Positions 9,866 through 22,886 of a stretch of DNA of 64,000 nucleotides are shown piece after piece. A model generated the notes under the pieces. The model was not told the DNA's origin, ran no database searches, and saw nothing but the letters and a program-made list of their open reading frames with translations. Within the stretch, counting starts at the first letter, position 1. Each line of letters begins with the position of its first letter. The translations under genes and the position numbers were made by a program. The DNA comes from Aestuariimicrobium kwangyangense DSM 21549 (lineage in GTDB: Bacteria > Actinomycetota > Actinomycetes > Propionibacteriales > Propionibacteriaceae). The stretch is taken from NCBI RefSeq assembly GCF_000421525.1, contig NZ_ATXE01000001.1, forward strand, positions 1,178,001 through 1,242,000, read 5' to 3'.

Positions 9866-11583
9866 GTGCCGTCACCCGCAACGTGGTAAACGAGGTCGCA
9901 CCTCGCACCCACGGCTTGGGATCCAAGGTCCTCGAGTACATGACCACCACCGATCACAAGAAGATCGGCAACCTGTACTTCGTCACCACCATGTTCTTCT
10001 TCTGCTTCGGTGGTCTGCTCGCGCTCGGCATCCGCCTCGAGCTGGCTGCCCCGGGTCTGCAGTTCATGCACCAGGAAGTGTTCAACCAGCTGTTCACGAT
10101 GCACGGCACGATCATGCTGCTGATGTTCGCGACCCCGCTGTTCGCAGGCTTCGCCAACGCGATCATGCCGCTGCAGATCGGTGCCCCTGACGTCGCGTTC
10201 CCGCGGTTGAACATGTTCTCGTACTGGCTGTACCTGTTCGGGTCCATCGTGGCCTGCTCGGGCTTCCTCAGCCCCTCGGGAGCGGCCTCGTTCGGCTGGT
10301 TCGCCTATGCCCCGCTCTCGGACGCCATCAACTCACCCGGCGTCGGCGGCAACCTGTGGATCGTCGGCCTCTACGTGCTGGGCCTCAGCTCGATCATGGG
10401 CGCGGTCAACTTCGTCACCACCATCATCACGATGCGTGCCCCCGGCATGACCATGTTCCGGATGCCCATCTTCACCTGGAACATCCTGATCACCTCGATC
10501 ATGGTGTTGCTGGTCTTCCCCGTGCTGGCCGCCGGCCTGCTGGTGCTGCTGGCCGACCGTGTGCTCGGCAGCCACATCTTCGACGCGGCCAATGGTGGCC
10601 CGATCTTGTGGCAGCACCTGTTCTGGTTCTTCGGCCACCCCGAGGTCTACATCGTCGCCCTGCCGTTCTTCGGCATCATCACCGAGGTGCTCCCGGTGTT
10701 CAGCCGCAAGCCCGTGTTCGGCTACGTCGGACTGGTCTTCGCCACCTTGGGTATCGGCATGCTGTCGGTCGCGGTCTGGGCCCACCACATGTTCGTGACC
10801 GGTGCCGTGAGCCTGCCGTTCTTCAGCTTCATGACGTTCCTGATCGCGGTGCCCACCGGCGTCAAGTTCTTCAACTGGATCGGCACCATGTGGGGCGGGT
10901 CGATCAGCTTCGACACCCCCATGCTCTGGGCGCTTGGCTTCCTGACCACCTTCCTGTTCGGCGGACTGACCGGCATCATCCTCGCCAGCCCCCCGCTCGA
11001 CTTCAACGTCTCCGACACCTACTTCGTGGTCGCGCACTTCCACTACGTGCTGTTCGGCACCGTGGTGTTCGCGATGTTCGCGGGCTACTACTACTGGTGG
11101 CCCAAGTTCACCGGCCGCATGCTCGACGACACCTGGGGCAAGATCCACTTCTGGTTGCTGTTCGTGGGCTTCCACACCACCTTCCTGGTGCAGCACTGGC
11201 TGGGCGTCGAGGGCATGCAGCGACGCATCGCCGACTACGGCGCGTGGGAGGGTTTCACGACCCTGAACCAGGTCTCGACCTTCGGCGCGTTCCTGCTCGG
11301 GGTGAGCTTCATCCCCTTCTTCATCAACGTGTGGATCTCGCGGCGGGGCCCCAAGGTCACCGTGGACGACCCCTGGGGCTGGGGCCGGTCGCTGGAGTGG
11401 GCCACGTCGTGCCCTCCGCCCCGGCACAACTTCAGCCGACTTCCCCGCATCCGTTCGCCCTACCCCGCCTTCGACGCGGCGCACCCGGAACTGGCCGGTG
11501 AGCCCGAGGGAACGGCCGACAAGCCGGCGGTGGCCCAGATCATCGAGGGCCAGCAGATTCTCGACAAGGAGCAGGCACTGTGA
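9862..11583 (+). CDS. ctaD: Cytochrome c oxidase subunit I
   Basis: The 573-residue catalytic subunit of the aa3 oxidase, with twelve expected transmembrane helices. It carries the low-spin heme ligand region TMHGTIM, the CuB/tyrosine region [10 protein letters not shown], the paired histidines in VWAHHMF, and the heme-ligand region [10 protein letters not shown]. The start [12 protein letters not shown] is standard. The C-terminal tail is cytosolic and hydrophilic. It is translationally coupled to ctaC before it and ctaF after it (GTGA overlaps at both ends). Confidence 0.97.
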   Translation: MSAVTRNVVNEVAPRTHGLGSKVLEYMTTTDHKKIGNLYFVTTMFFFCFGGLLALGIRLELAAPGLQFMHQEVFNQLFTMHGTIMLLMFATPLFAGFANAIMPLQIGAPDVAFPRLNMFSYWLYLFGSIVACSGFLSPSGAASFGWFAYAPLSDAINSPGVGGNLWIVGLYVLGLSSIMGAVNFVTTIITMRAPGMTMFRMPIFTWNILITSIMVLLVFPVLAAGLLVLLADRVLGSHIFDAANGGPILWQHLFWFFGHPEVYIVALPFFGIITEVLPVFSRKPVFGYVGLVFATLGIGMLSVAVWAHHMFVTGAVSLPFFSFMTFLIAVPTGVKFFNWIGTMWGGSISFDTPMLWALGFLTTFLFGGLTGIILASPPLDFNVSDTYFVVAHFHYVLFGTVVFAMFAGYYYWWPKFTGRMLDDTWGKIHFWLLFVGFHTTFLVQHWLGVEGMQRRIADYGAWEGFTTLNQVSTFGAFLLGVSFIPFFINVWISRRGPKVTVDDPWGWGRSLEWATSCPPPRHNFSRLPRIRSPYPAFDAAHPELAGEPEGTADKPAVAQIIEGQQILDKEQAL

Positions 11584-12038
11584 GCCGGACCGACTACCGC
11601 AAGAGGGCTGAGGGCAAGGGCCAGCGCGTTCGCCGGGCCCTCTCGGCCGAGGCGTGGGTGTTCGGCACCATGATGATCTTCTTCATGCTCACCGCGCCCA
11701 TCTACTACTTCTCGTCCCACGAGGTGGCGGGCACCACTGCCCTCAGCCTGGCCATGTTGCTGAACATGACCCTGTTCGTCTACCTGGCGATCATCGGCCG
11801 TGAGATCGGTGGGCCACGCCCCGAGGACGATCCCGAGGGCGAGATCGTGCACGGCGCGGGCACCCTGGGGTTCTTCCCCCCGAGGAGCATCTGGCCCTTC
11901 TGGTGCGCGCTGTCGATCACGGTGATCTTCCTCGGGCCGGTGTTCGGCTGGTGGATCTCGCTGATCGGCATTGCCGTCGGCTACTGGGCTGCCAGCGGGC
12001 TCATCTTCGAGTACTACCGCGGCGACTACGCCCACTGA
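11580..12038 (+). CDS. ctaF: Cytochrome c oxidase subunit IV, actinobacterial type
   Basis: A 152-residue membrane protein with four hydrophobic helices (two hairpins), matching the actinobacterial oxidase subunit CtaF that follows ctaD in this phylum. The wording [19 protein letters not shown] at about residues 22-40 and the acidic loop [11 protein letters not shown] are family features. It is coupled to ctaD by a GTGA overlap and closes the plus-strand oxidase operon; a weak GC hairpin at 12051-12074 may terminate it. Confidence 0.92.
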   Translation: MSRTDYRKRAEGKGQRVRRALSAEAWVFGTMMIFFMLTAPIYYFSSHEVAGTTALSLAMLLNMTLFVYLAIIGREIGGPRPEDDPEGEIVHGAGTLGFFPPRSIWPFWCALSITVIFLGPVFGWWISLIGIAVGYWAASGLIFEYYRGDYAH

Positions 12039-12134
12039 ACTCGGTGCGGTCCCCGGGCCTGGGCGGGTCCGGGGCGCTGATGGTGCCAAGGGGCTGAGGC
12101 CGACATGGGATGGCCTCCCGAGCCGCCAGGGGCC

Positions 12135-12656
12135 TCAGAGCAGGCGCGGCTCGTCCAGCCCGAACCTGACCCCGGGGGTCCCGCCGCCGGTCCTGTGATC
12201 GATGGCCCACTGGAGTGAGAGTCGATGCCGCTCCGGCATCGGCGGCAGGTCGCCGACCGGGCGCCACTCGATCGCCAAGGACTCCTCATCGGCCACGTGG
12301 GCGTCCTGGCCGTCACCCACCGGTCGTCCGACGAAAGCCAGATCGAGGTACTGCACCTGGTGGCCGTTGCCGGCGATGGTGTGGTGGGGGAGCGCCCTCA
12401 CCGCCAACAGCGCGTCGATGGTGATGGCGATGCCCGCCTCCTCCATCGCCTCCCTGACGGCGCACACGTCGGGGTCCTCGCCGGGATCCACCGAACCGCA
12501 GATGGGGTTCCAGCCACCGTCGTCGGAGCGTTGCTGCACCAGCACCTCGAGCACCCCGTCGCGTTCGCGCAGGATGTGCACCGAGACGCCGGGAGCCCAG
12601 ATCAGGTCGTTGCCGATCTTCTCGCGCAGTCGGGCATGGTATTCAGGGATGGGCAC
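12135..12656 (-). CDS. NUDIX hydrolase
   Basis: A 173-residue cytosolic pyrophosphohydrolase. The Nudix box is complete: starting GSVDPGEDPDVC and ending REAMEEAGI, with the REUxEExGU metal-binding core. The substrate is not determined by the sequence. Its GTG start lies six bases after the guaB1 stop on the same strand, so it is probably translated from the guaB1 message; a role in nucleotide clean-up would fit that partner. Confidence 0.9.
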   Translation of the reverse strand: MPIPEYHARLREKIGNDLIWAPGVSVHILRERDGVLEVLVQQRSDDGGWNPICGSVDPGEDPDVCAVREAMEEAGIAITIDALLAVRALPHHTIAGNGHQVQYLDLAFVGRPVGDGQDAHVADEESLAIEWRPVGDLPPMPERHRLSLQWAIDHRTGGGTPGVRFGLDEPRLL

Positions 12657-12662
12657 AGCCGT

Positions 12663-16095
<3,433 letters not shown>

Positions 16096-16096
<1 letters not shown>

Positions 16097-17217
16097 CAGT
16101 TGTCGCCCTTCTTGTAGTCGTGGCGCGAGTCACGCTCGAAGTACGAGGGGCCCACCGGGACGGTGAAGTCGGACTTCGCCACCAGGAACCCGTCACCGTC
16201 GACGGCGATCGGGAGCTGCGGCAGCGAGCGGGCTGCCGGGCCGAAGACGACCACACCGGAGTCACCGAGGTCGAAGGTCGACTGGTGACAGGGGCACAGC
16301 AGGTGGTGGGTGGTGCGTTCCCACAGCGAGATCGGGCAGCCCACGTGGGTGCAGATCTTGGAGTAGGCGAGGATCCCCGCGACATGCCAGTCCTTGCGCG
16401 AATCGGGGATCTTGATGCGTTCGGGTTCCATGCGCACGATCACGATCGGCGACTTGGCCTTCTCCCGCACGAACTGGGCGCCGTGTTCGTCCTTGAGGTT
16501 CTCCGGCTCGGCGTTGACCAAGGAGCCGATCTCGAGCTCGGAGGCCTTGATGGGTTCGTAGGTGACGTCGTTGACCAGCTTGACGCCCTCGGCCCACAGG
16601 GTCTTCTCGATGGTTGCGGCGCGCAGTCCGGAGCCCGGGTGCGGTCCCATGTCGGCGAACATCACCACCACGGGCAGCAGGATGGTGCCGACGGCGCCCA
16701 CGAGCGCACCACCGATCAGCTTGCGGCGACCGAGACCGGAGTCGGCGGCCCCCTCGTCCCACATCTGGGCGACGGCAGCGCGATCCTCGGCCGGGGAACT
16801 GGCCGGATGGCGCATCTCGACCATCTCGTGGTCGTTCATGATCTGCTTGGCCCAGTGGATGCAGGCGAGCCCGATCAGGAGCACCGCCAGGCCGCCCGTG
16901 AGACCCAGTGACAGGTGCAGGGCGTTGGAGTGCAACGGCCCGTAGTCGAAGACCCAGTCCTTGGGGACGGCGAAGTAGCAGACCACGAACGCGATGGCCA
17001 GCAGCGGCACGAGGGCCAGCATGCCGAGCACCTGGACGTAGGCACGGTTGCCGGCGGAGGTGTTCACATCGGTGTAGCGGGGGCCCTCGTGGGGCAGGCC
17101 CGGGTCGGCGATGGGGCCGACGTGTTCGACGGTCGCCATTGCGGTGCTCGCGTCATGCGCGCCCGCACCGTTGTCACCCGAGTGGGGGCGGGGAGTGAGT
17201 CCGTTGTGCTCGCTCAT
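16096..17217 (-). CDS. qcrA: Rieske iron-sulfur subunit of the cytochrome bc1 complex
   Basis: A 373-residue subunit carrying the Rieske 2Fe-2S cluster that accepts electrons from quinol. The cluster motifs are CTHVGCP and CPCHQSTFD, the latter close to the C-terminus. The long N-terminus with three hydrophobic helices, rather than one, is the actinobacterial form; a twin-arginine-like GLGRRKLIGGALVGAVG precedes the last helix. It overlaps qcrC by four bases. Confidence 0.96.
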
Positions 17218-18017
17218 CGTGCTCGAGCTCCCTTCTTGGCCAACCACAGGGCCACTGTCACGCAACCACCCAGACCGATGATCCAGCCCCAGAAACCCTC
17301 ACCCACGGGGCCCAGGCCTCCCAGGGTCAGGCCGCCGTTGTCCTCCTGCGCGTGCAGGGTGTTGAGGTAGCCAATGATCTCCTTGACGTCCTGGTCCTTC
17401 AGGGTGCCCTTGGCGAAGACGGGCATCTGCTGCGGACCGGTGCGGAGCGCCTCGTAGATGTGCTTGTCGGAGGTCTTGGTGAGCGGGGGTGCGTACTTGC
17501 CGTTCGGAAGTGCGCCGCCGGTGCCCTCGAAGTTGTGGCAGGCGGAGCAGTTGGTCTTGAACAGTTCGCCACCGCGGGCGAGCTCCTCGGCGCTGAGGCC
17601 CTCGCCGGAGTACTGGTCGGCGGACGGGATGGCCGGGCCCTCGCCGAGCGTGGCCACGTAGGCGGCGATCGCCGAGATCTCCTCATCGGTGTACAGGGTC
17701 CGCTTGGCGGGCGCCTGTGCCTCGGGACGAGCCATCGGCATGCGGCCGGTGCCCATCTGGAAGTCGACCGAGGCCGCGCCGACACCGCGCAGGGTCGGCG
17801 CCTCGGTGGTGCCCTCACCGTTCATGCCATGGCAGGAGGAACAGGTCTGCTGGAACAACTCCTTGCCGCGCGCCACCTGCTCGGCCGAAGCCGTCTCGGC
17901 GCGTGACTGGGTGGCGGGGGAGACGAGCGAGTACAACGCACCCATCAGGAACAGCGCCAGCACGATGGCCAGCGGCTTGGCGGCCTTGTGTCGGCGTCGC
18001 TTGGACAGAAATCCCAC
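17214..18017 (-). CDS. qcrC: Diheme cytochrome c subunit of the cytochrome bc1 complex
   Basis: A 267-residue subunit with two c-type heme sites, CSSCH at residues 59-63 and CSACH at 157-161, an N-terminal signal-anchor at about 14-33 and a C-terminal helix at about 240-260. Actinobacteria lack soluble cytochrome c and use this diheme protein to pass electrons directly from complex III to CuA of the oxidase. The start is a GTG at 18017. It is the second gene of the ctaE-qcrC-qcrA-qcrB operon. Confidence 0.96.
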   Translation of the reverse strand: MGFLSKRRRHKAAKPLAIVLALFLMGALYSLVSPATQSRAETASAEQVARGKELFQQTCSSCHGMNGEGTTEAPTLRGVGAASVDFQMGTGRMPMARPEAQAPAKRTLYTDEEISAIAAYVATLGEGPAIPSADQYSGEGLSAEELARGGELFKTNCSACHNFEGTGGALPNGKYAPPLTKTSDKHIYEALRTGPQQMPVFAKGTLKDQDVKEIIGYLNTLHAQEDNGGLTLGGLGPVGEGFWGWIIGLGGCVTVALWLAKKGARAR

Positions 18018-18084
18018 GATGTGTCCTTACCTCTCGACTGGGTGGTTGCGTCGACCGGTGTCCTGGTCGACGGGGTTGGTTGGG

Positions 18085-18789
18085 TCAGCGCAGCACGTAG
18101 ATGACCGTGAACAGGATGATCCAGACCACGTCGACGAAGTGCCAGTAGTACGAGACGACCATCGCCGTGACGGCCTGCTCGCGGGTGAAGGTGCGCGCCA
18201 TGTAGGTGCGCCCGAGGCAGAAGAGGAAGGCGATCAGGCCGCCGAGGACGTGGAGACCGTGGAACCCGGTGGCGAGGAAGAAGGCCGAGAAGTACACGTT
18301 GGCCGAGATGGTGTGTCCCTCGCTGATCAGCGTGGCGTACTCGGTCACCTGCCCGGCGATGAAGATCGACCCCATCACGAAGGTGAGGATGTACCACTCA
18401 CGCATGCCCCACTTGGCCAGGTTGAAAGCCCCACCGGAACGCTTCACCTTGCCGTGCTCGGCAGCATGGACCCCGATCTGGCAGGTCACCGACGAGAGCA
18501 CCAGCACCAAGGTGTTGACCGCCGCGTACGGGAAGTCGAGGTGGTGGGACTGGGTCTGCCACAGGGTCGCCTGGCCCGCCGGGGCCAGACCGGTGGTCGT
18601 CTCGCGAATCATGAAGTACGCGGCGAACAGCGCAGCGAAGAACATCAGTTCACTGGCCAGCCAGATCCAGGTGCCCAGGGGCACCGTCTCCGGTCGTCCG
18701 ACGGGCTTGTTCAGGCGAGCGGGAGCGATCGGGTGCACGGCCCCGTGCGGGATCGCCAAGGCGCTCGGGTTCTGCTGCGTAGTGGCCAC
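18085..18789 (-). CDS. ctaE: Cytochrome c oxidase subunit III
   Basis: A 234-residue membrane subunit with seven expected helices, though the first is short. Family wording includes [21 protein letters not shown] at the start of the fold, [10 protein letters not shown] in the middle and [14 protein letters not shown] near the end. It stabilises the catalytic subunits and forms an oxygen path. It is the first gene of the operon with qcrCAB, which mirrors the physical III-IV supercomplex. The GTG start has a leaderless-type promoter immediately upstream. Confidence 0.96.
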   Translation of the reverse strand: MATTQQNPSALAIPHGAVHPIAPARLNKPVGRPETVPLGTWIWLASELMFFAALFAAYFMIRETTTGLAPAGQATLWQTQSHHLDFPYAAVNTLVLVLSSVTCQIGVHAAEHGKVKRSGGAFNLAKWGMREWYILTFVMGSIFIAGQVTEYATLISEGHTISANVYFSAFFLATGFHGLHVLGGLIAFLFCLGRTYMARTFTREQAVTAMVVSYYWHFVDVVWIILFTVIYVLR

Positions 18790-18795
18790 GGGCTC

Positions 18796-18824
18796 ATTAT
18801 GGCCGGAAATGAGGGATTGGTCAT
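18796..18824 (-). promoter_or_regulatory. Promoter of the ctaE-qcrCAB operon (leaderless type)
   Basis: On the minus strand: ATGACC (18824-18819), a 17-base spacer, CATAAT (18801-18796), then six bases to GTG 18789. Confidence 0.5.
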
Positions 18825-18901
18825 GTTTCGTCGGCCGGAGTGGACGTGGCAGCCGCCGTCAGGCTTCGTGGACCAGGGCCCGGCGGGTTGGGGTCGGCTC
18901 C

Positions 18902-18907
18902 TACGCT
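18902..18907 (+). promoter_or_regulatory. Candidate -10 box of the beta-propeller lipoprotein pair
   Basis: TACGCT, predicting a leader of about 43 bases that ends in a ribosome site (AAGGGCAGG) before ATG 18957. Confidence 0.3.
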
Positions 18908-18956
18908 TCGGGTGGCGGTTCCTCCGCACCGCTGATCCACCTGAAGGGCAGGGCAC

Positions 18957-20234
18957 ATGCGAAATCCGAGCGCAGCGGCACTCGTGGTGATGGGACTGAT
19001 GATCACTGCGGCGTGTGGCACGTCGACCGCGACCGGGGACCCCGCCCCGTCCACGTCCGGACGAGTCACGACTGCCGCGCCGGCGTCCGGTTCGGCTCGG
19101 CCCGCCTCGAGTGCCTCGGCGTCCTCGTCCGGGCCCTCGGCCGACGCCCAGGACCCCTTCGCGGACCCGCTGCCGGGGATGCCCCCAGTGGTCGGCCGCG
19201 ATGTCTACTCCCGCACCCGCGCAGGAATGCTCTCGCCGGCCGTGGCCCACGACCCGGCGATGTTGTACGTGCCCGATGCCAAGGGCAGCACCGTCACCGT
19301 GATCAGCCAGACCACCCGCAAGGTGGTGGAGGTGCTCAAGGTGGGCTACCTGAGCCAGCACGTCGTCCCCTCCTACGACCTCAGCCGGTTGCTGGTGAAC
19401 TCCTCGCAGGCCAATCGGTTGACCTCGATCGACCCGGTCACCACCCACACGGTGAAGGACCTGCCGGTGCCGCGGCCCTACAACCTGTACTTCACCCCCG
19501 ACGGAAGGTCGGCGGTGGTGATGGTCGAGGAGCACAACACGATCGAGTTCGCCGACCCGCAGACGTTCAAGCCGACCACCCGCATCCAGGAACCCACCTG
19601 CAAGGGACCGAACCATGCCGACTTCTCGGCCAACGGTCGCTTCTTCGTGGTCACCTGCGAGTTCTCGGGTGAACTGCTGAAGATCTCGACGACCGAGCAC
19701 CGCATCGTCGACCGGATGAAGCTCGATCCCACCGCCTCGGCCCGAGACGCCGCACCCTCCGACATGGGCATGTCGATGCCCCAGGACGTACGACTGTCGC
19801 CCGATGGTCGAACCTTCTACGTCGCCGACATGGGGACCAATGAGCTGCGCCTGATCGATGCGCTGACCTTCCGGCAGGTGAGGACGATCGGCATGCCCAA
19901 GCACCCCCACGGCCTCTACCCGTCGCGTGACGGGAAGCTCCTCTACATCTCCGACCGGGGCGCCGGGAAGGTGAGTGTGCTCGACTTCGCCACCCACGCC
20001 ATCGTCGACACCTGGACGATCCCCGGGGGCGGCAGCCCCGACATGGGTGGGGTCTCCGCCGACGGGAGGACGTTGTGGCTGTCGGGTCGCTATGACGGGG
20101 TGGTGTACGGCTTCGACACCGCCACCGGCACCCTCGTCGCCCGGATCAAGTCCGGGTACGTGAACCCGCACGGTCTCTGCGTCTGGCCACAGCCCGGTCG
20201 TTACTCCTTGGGCCACACCGGGAACATGCGGTGA
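18957..20234 (+). CDS. YVTN-type beta-propeller lipoprotein
   Basis: A 425-residue exported protein. The signal peptide ends in a lipobox-like TAAC (Cys20), followed by a Ser/Ala/Pro-rich linker to about residue 65. The rest reads as a seven-bladed beta-propeller with repeated blade wording such as YFTPDGRSAVVMVEEHN, DVRLSPDGRTFYVADMG, LYPSRDGKLLYISDRG and GVSADGRTLWLSGRYDG. Such propellers bind partners or cofactors outside the membrane; the specific role is unknown. Met- and His-containing stretches (DMGMSMPQD, GMPKHPHG) might bind copper, which is only a guess. It overlaps the next gene by four bases and both lie between ctaE and ctaG. Confidence 0.82.
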   Translation: MRNPSAAALVVMGLMITAACGTSTATGDPAPSTSGRVTTAAPASGSARPASSASASSSGPSADAQDPFADPLPGMPPVVGRDVYSRTRAGMLSPAVAHDPAMLYVPDAKGSTVTVISQTTRKVVEVLKVGYLSQHVVPSYDLSRLLVNSSQANRLTSIDPVTTHTVKDLPVPRPYNLYFTPDGRSAVVMVEEHNTIEFADPQTFKPTTRIQEPTCKGPNHADFSANGRFFVVTCEFSGELLKISTTEHRIVDRMKLDPTASARDAAPSDMGMSMPQDVRLSPDGRTFYVADMGTNELRLIDALTFRQVRTIGMPKHPHGLYPSRDGKLLYISDRGAGKVSVLDFATHAIVDTWTIPGGGSPDMGGVSADGRTLWLSGRYDGVVYGFDTATGTLVARIKSGYVNPHGLCVWPQPGRYSLGHTGNMR

Positions 20235-21310
20235 GGCAAGCCCTGCCCCAACTGCGCCCCCGGGCGGTGGGCGTCCTCACCGTGGTGACGCTGGCGCTCG
20301 CCTCGAGCCTGATGGCGGCTTGTTCCACCTCCGGGCCGTCAGGGCCGGGCACCAGCCCTCGCCCGCCCGTGAAGAACACGACGACCGGTCGTCCCAGCGC
20401 CCGGACGACCAGCTCCGCCGGTCCCCACAGCCGGGAGCCCACCCGCTCGGGAGGTCCCCTCCCGGGCCACACGGTGAGGGCAGCAACCCTGGGCTGGCGG
20501 CTGCCGTACCCCATCTCACGGACCGCCCTGATCAGTTCAGGGGCCACCGTCACCCTCGCCGGCGGCATGCCACCCGACAACAGTTCCTCGGACCTGGTCG
20601 TGGCCGTCGACCTCCGGACCGGGTCCACCACCCCGCGACCCCGGCTGGCCGTGAAGGTGCACGACGCTGCCGGGGGCAACGGTCCCGGTGCTCCGACCGT
20701 CTACGGCGGGGGCAACAGCAGGGAGCAGAGATCTGTCCAACGCCTCGAGGGGTCGGCGTGGCGAGTGGTCGCACCCCTGTCGGGTACCCGCTCCGACCTG
20801 ACCACGGTGCCGACGCCGGGCGGCGACCTCGTGATCGGCGGCTATGACGGAACCCGCGCGGTCACCGACGTGTTGCTGTCGGGGCCTTCGGGTCTGCACA
20901 TGCTGGGCCACCTCGTGCGGCCGGTGCGCTACGCAGGTGGTGCCCTGATCGGCCAGACCGCCTACGTCGTGGGCGGTGAGGTCGACGGGCACGAACTGTC
21001 CGTGATCCAGTGCGTCGACGTGGCCACCGGGGTCGCGCGCATCTGCGGTCACCTGCCCCGAGCCCTGGGCCACAGCCAGGTGATGGCCTCGGGGGATTCG
21101 CTGCTGATCGCCGGCGGACGGCTCGCGCCCCACACGCTCACCGACCAGATGTGGTGGTGGAACCCGGGTACCGGACGCTTCGTCGACGCCGGAACCCTGC
21201 CGACGCCGCTGGCCGACGCCTCGGTGACCGTCTGGAATGGCGCCGGCTACCTGCTGGGCGGCGAGAGTCCGCAGGTCACCGATGCGGTCGTCAGGGTCCC
21301 GTTGGGCTGA
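20231..21310 (+). CDS. Kelch-like beta-propeller lipoprotein
   Basis: A 359-residue exported protein starting at GTG 20231, coupled to the upstream lipoprotein. A signal peptide ends in a lipobox-like MAAC (Cys31), then a Pro/Ser/Thr-rich linker to about residue 75. The globular part has kelch-style double-glycine blades, for example LAGGMPPDNS, VYGGGNSR, VIGGYDGTR, VVGGEVDGH, IAGGRLAPH and LLGGESP. No enzymatic motif is seen. A propeller pair with different blade types in one operon suggests two faces of one extracytoplasmic assembly, possibly tied to the oxidase genes around it. Confidence 0.8.
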   Translation: MRQALPQLRPRAVGVLTVVTLALASSLMAACSTSGPSGPGTSPRPPVKNTTTGRPSARTTSSAGPHSREPTRSGGPLPGHTVRAATLGWRLPYPISRTALISSGATVTLAGGMPPDNSSSDLVVAVDLRTGSTTPRPRLAVKVHDAAGGNGPGAPTVYGGGNSREQRSVQRLEGSAWRVVAPLSGTRSDLTTVPTPGGDLVIGGYDGTRAVTDVLLSGPSGLHMLGHLVRPVRYAGGALIGQTAYVVGGEVDGHELSVIQCVDVATGVARICGHLPRALGHSQVMASGDSLLIAGGRLAPHTLTDQMWWWNPGTGRFVDAGTLPTPLADASVTVWNGAGYLLGGESPQVTDAVVRVPLG

Positions 21311-21359
21311 GCCTGACCCGCTCGGGCCCCAGAGGACGAGGCTGGTTCGCGGTGGGACA

Positions 21360-22448
21360 ATGAGGGCCATGCCCCCCTTCCTGGCGCTCCTGCCCCTGCA
21401 CACCGACCCGGGGGAGGCCGTCGCCCCGCTCGCGGGTTGGCGCTACGCGACTGCCTGGACGTGGAACTGGCCGGGGGGCGTCCTCATCGTCCTCGCGCTC
21501 ACCCTCTACGTGGCCGGTGTGGTGCGACTGCGCCGACGGGGCGACCACTGGCCGGTGTTCCGCACGCTCTCGTGGCTGGTGGCCATGGCGCTGCTCGCCT
21601 TCGCGACGATGGGCTTCCTCGGGGTCTACGACACCGTGCTGTTCTGGGTGCACATGGTGCAGCACATGATCCTGACGATGTTCGCAGGCGTGAACATTGC
21701 CCAGGCCGCACCGGTCACGCTGGCCCTGCGCGCTCTGCCCACTCGCCCGCGCAGGTGGCTGGTGGCAGTGCTCCACTCCTGGGTGGCGAAGGTGCTGCTG
21801 TTCCCGCCGTTGAACACCCTGGCCATGGTGGGGTATCCCTTCGCCCTCTACATGACCGGTCTCTACGAGATCACGCTGCGCCACGACTGGGCCCATGACC
21901 TGCTGCACACCTGGATGGTGTGGATCGGGGTCGCCTTCTTCGTGCCGATCCTCGGTGTCGACCCGCTGCCGAACAAGCTCCCGCACCCGCTGCGGTTGTT
22001 GCTGGTGATGCTGCAGATGCCTGGACACGCCTTCATCGGTGTGACCATCATGGGGGCGACCCGACTGCTGGCCAGCGACTGGTACCTGTCCTTCCACCGC
22101 GACTGGGGAGTCAGCCCCCTGCGTGACCAGAACTGGGCCGGCGGCATCCTGTGGGCGACGGGAGACTTCACCATGGTCACGGTGATGTCGGCGCTGGCCA
22201 TCAGTTGGTACCGCGACTCCCAACGTGAGGCGGCTCGGGTCGACCGAGCGCTTGACCGTCAGGAGGCGCGCGAGGCCACCCTGGCCGGTGGTGCCCCCGG
22301 GTCCTCCAGGGCGGACGAGAGCACACCGTCGAGTGGCGGGCCCGGTGGTGAGCGGTACGATGCAGCCGAGGGCGTCTCGTCCGATGCAACGGCCATCAAC
22401 GACACGACCCCCACGAACCCCCAGCCGAGCAGCCCCGCTGCGCACTGA
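21360..22448 (+). CDS. ctaG: CtaG-like cytochrome c oxidase assembly protein (caa3_CtaG family)
   Basis: A 362-residue polytopic membrane protein with about seven helices. Conserved histidine-containing stretches, WVHMVQHMILTMFAGVN in one helix and HDWAHDLLHTWMVW in another, are the marks of the caa3_CtaG family, implicated in copper delivery to CuB of heme-copper oxidases. The last 85 residues form a low-complexity hydrophilic tail rich in Ser, Pro and Thr. The ATG at 21360 is used; an ATG three codons later is also possible. Its position beside ctaE and qcrCAB supports the oxidase role. Confidence 0.85.
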   Translation: MRAMPPFLALLPLHTDPGEAVAPLAGWRYATAWTWNWPGGVLIVLALTLYVAGVVRLRRRGDHWPVFRTLSWLVAMALLAFATMGFLGVYDTVLFWVHMVQHMILTMFAGVNIAQAAPVTLALRALPTRPRRWLVAVLHSWVAKVLLFPPLNTLAMVGYPFALYMTGLYEITLRHDWAHDLLHTWMVWIGVAFFVPILGVDPLPNKLPHPLRLLLVMLQMPGHAFIGVTIMGATRLLASDWYLSFHRDWGVSPLRDQNWAGGILWATGDFTMVTVMSALAISWYRDSQREAARVDRALDRQEAREATLAGGAPGSSRADESTPSSGGPGGERYDAAEGVSSDATAINDTTPTNPQPSSPAAH

Positions 22449-22460
22449 ACAGGACGATGG

Positions 22461-22886
22461 ATGTCAACTGAGGCGACGCCCGACACGCTCAAGGTTCTGG
22501 TCTACTCCGACGACCGGACCATCCGCGACCAGATCCGACTGGCCCTGGGCCGGCGTCTCGGTGCGGACCTGCCCGACCTCGAGATCTTCGACACCGCCAC
22601 GCCCGACGCCACCGTCCGCGCCGTCGACCAGAACGCGTACGACCTGCTGATCTTCGACGGTGAGGCTGTTCCCCACGGCGGCATGGGCCTGGCCTACCAA
22701 CTCAAGGACGAGGTGCCCAACTGCCCTCCGGTGCTGGTGCTGGTGCAGCGGGTGGCTGACGCCTGGTTGGCGACCTGGTCGAAGGCGGACGCCATCCAGG
22801 CCCTGCCCGTCGACCCGATACGGCTGCCGCAGGCCGCCGCCGACCTCGTGCGCCGCCATCGGGCGGGCCTCGAGGTCACCCACTGA
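22461..22886 (+). CDS. Receiver-like domain protein, degenerate
   Basis: A 141-residue protein that reads as a single CheY-like alpha/beta domain: KVLVYSDDRTIRDQIRLAL matches the first strand with its acidic pair (Asp17, Asp18) and LLIFDGEAV the strand ending in the possible phospho-acceptor Asp66. The conserved Ser/Thr is replaced (LVLVQRV) and the usual Lys-Pro pair is not found (ALPVDP), so phosphorylation is doubtful and it may be a pseudo-receiver. There is no output domain. It overlaps trpD by one base (TGATG) and follows ctaG by 12 bases. Confidence 0.7.
   Translation: MSTEATPDTLKVLVYSDDRTIRDQIRLALGRRLGADLPDLEIFDTATPDATVRAVDQNAYDLLIFDGEAVPHGGMGLAYQLKDEVPNCPPVLVLVQRVADAWLATWSKADAIQALPVDPIRLPQAAADLVRRHRAGLEVTH

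Noticed and set aside
12051-12074. Terminator hairpin after ctaF (CCCCGG/CCGGGG)
   Set aside because: Only six base pairs with a 12-base loop and no T run; too weak in DNA this GC-rich to list as a feature.
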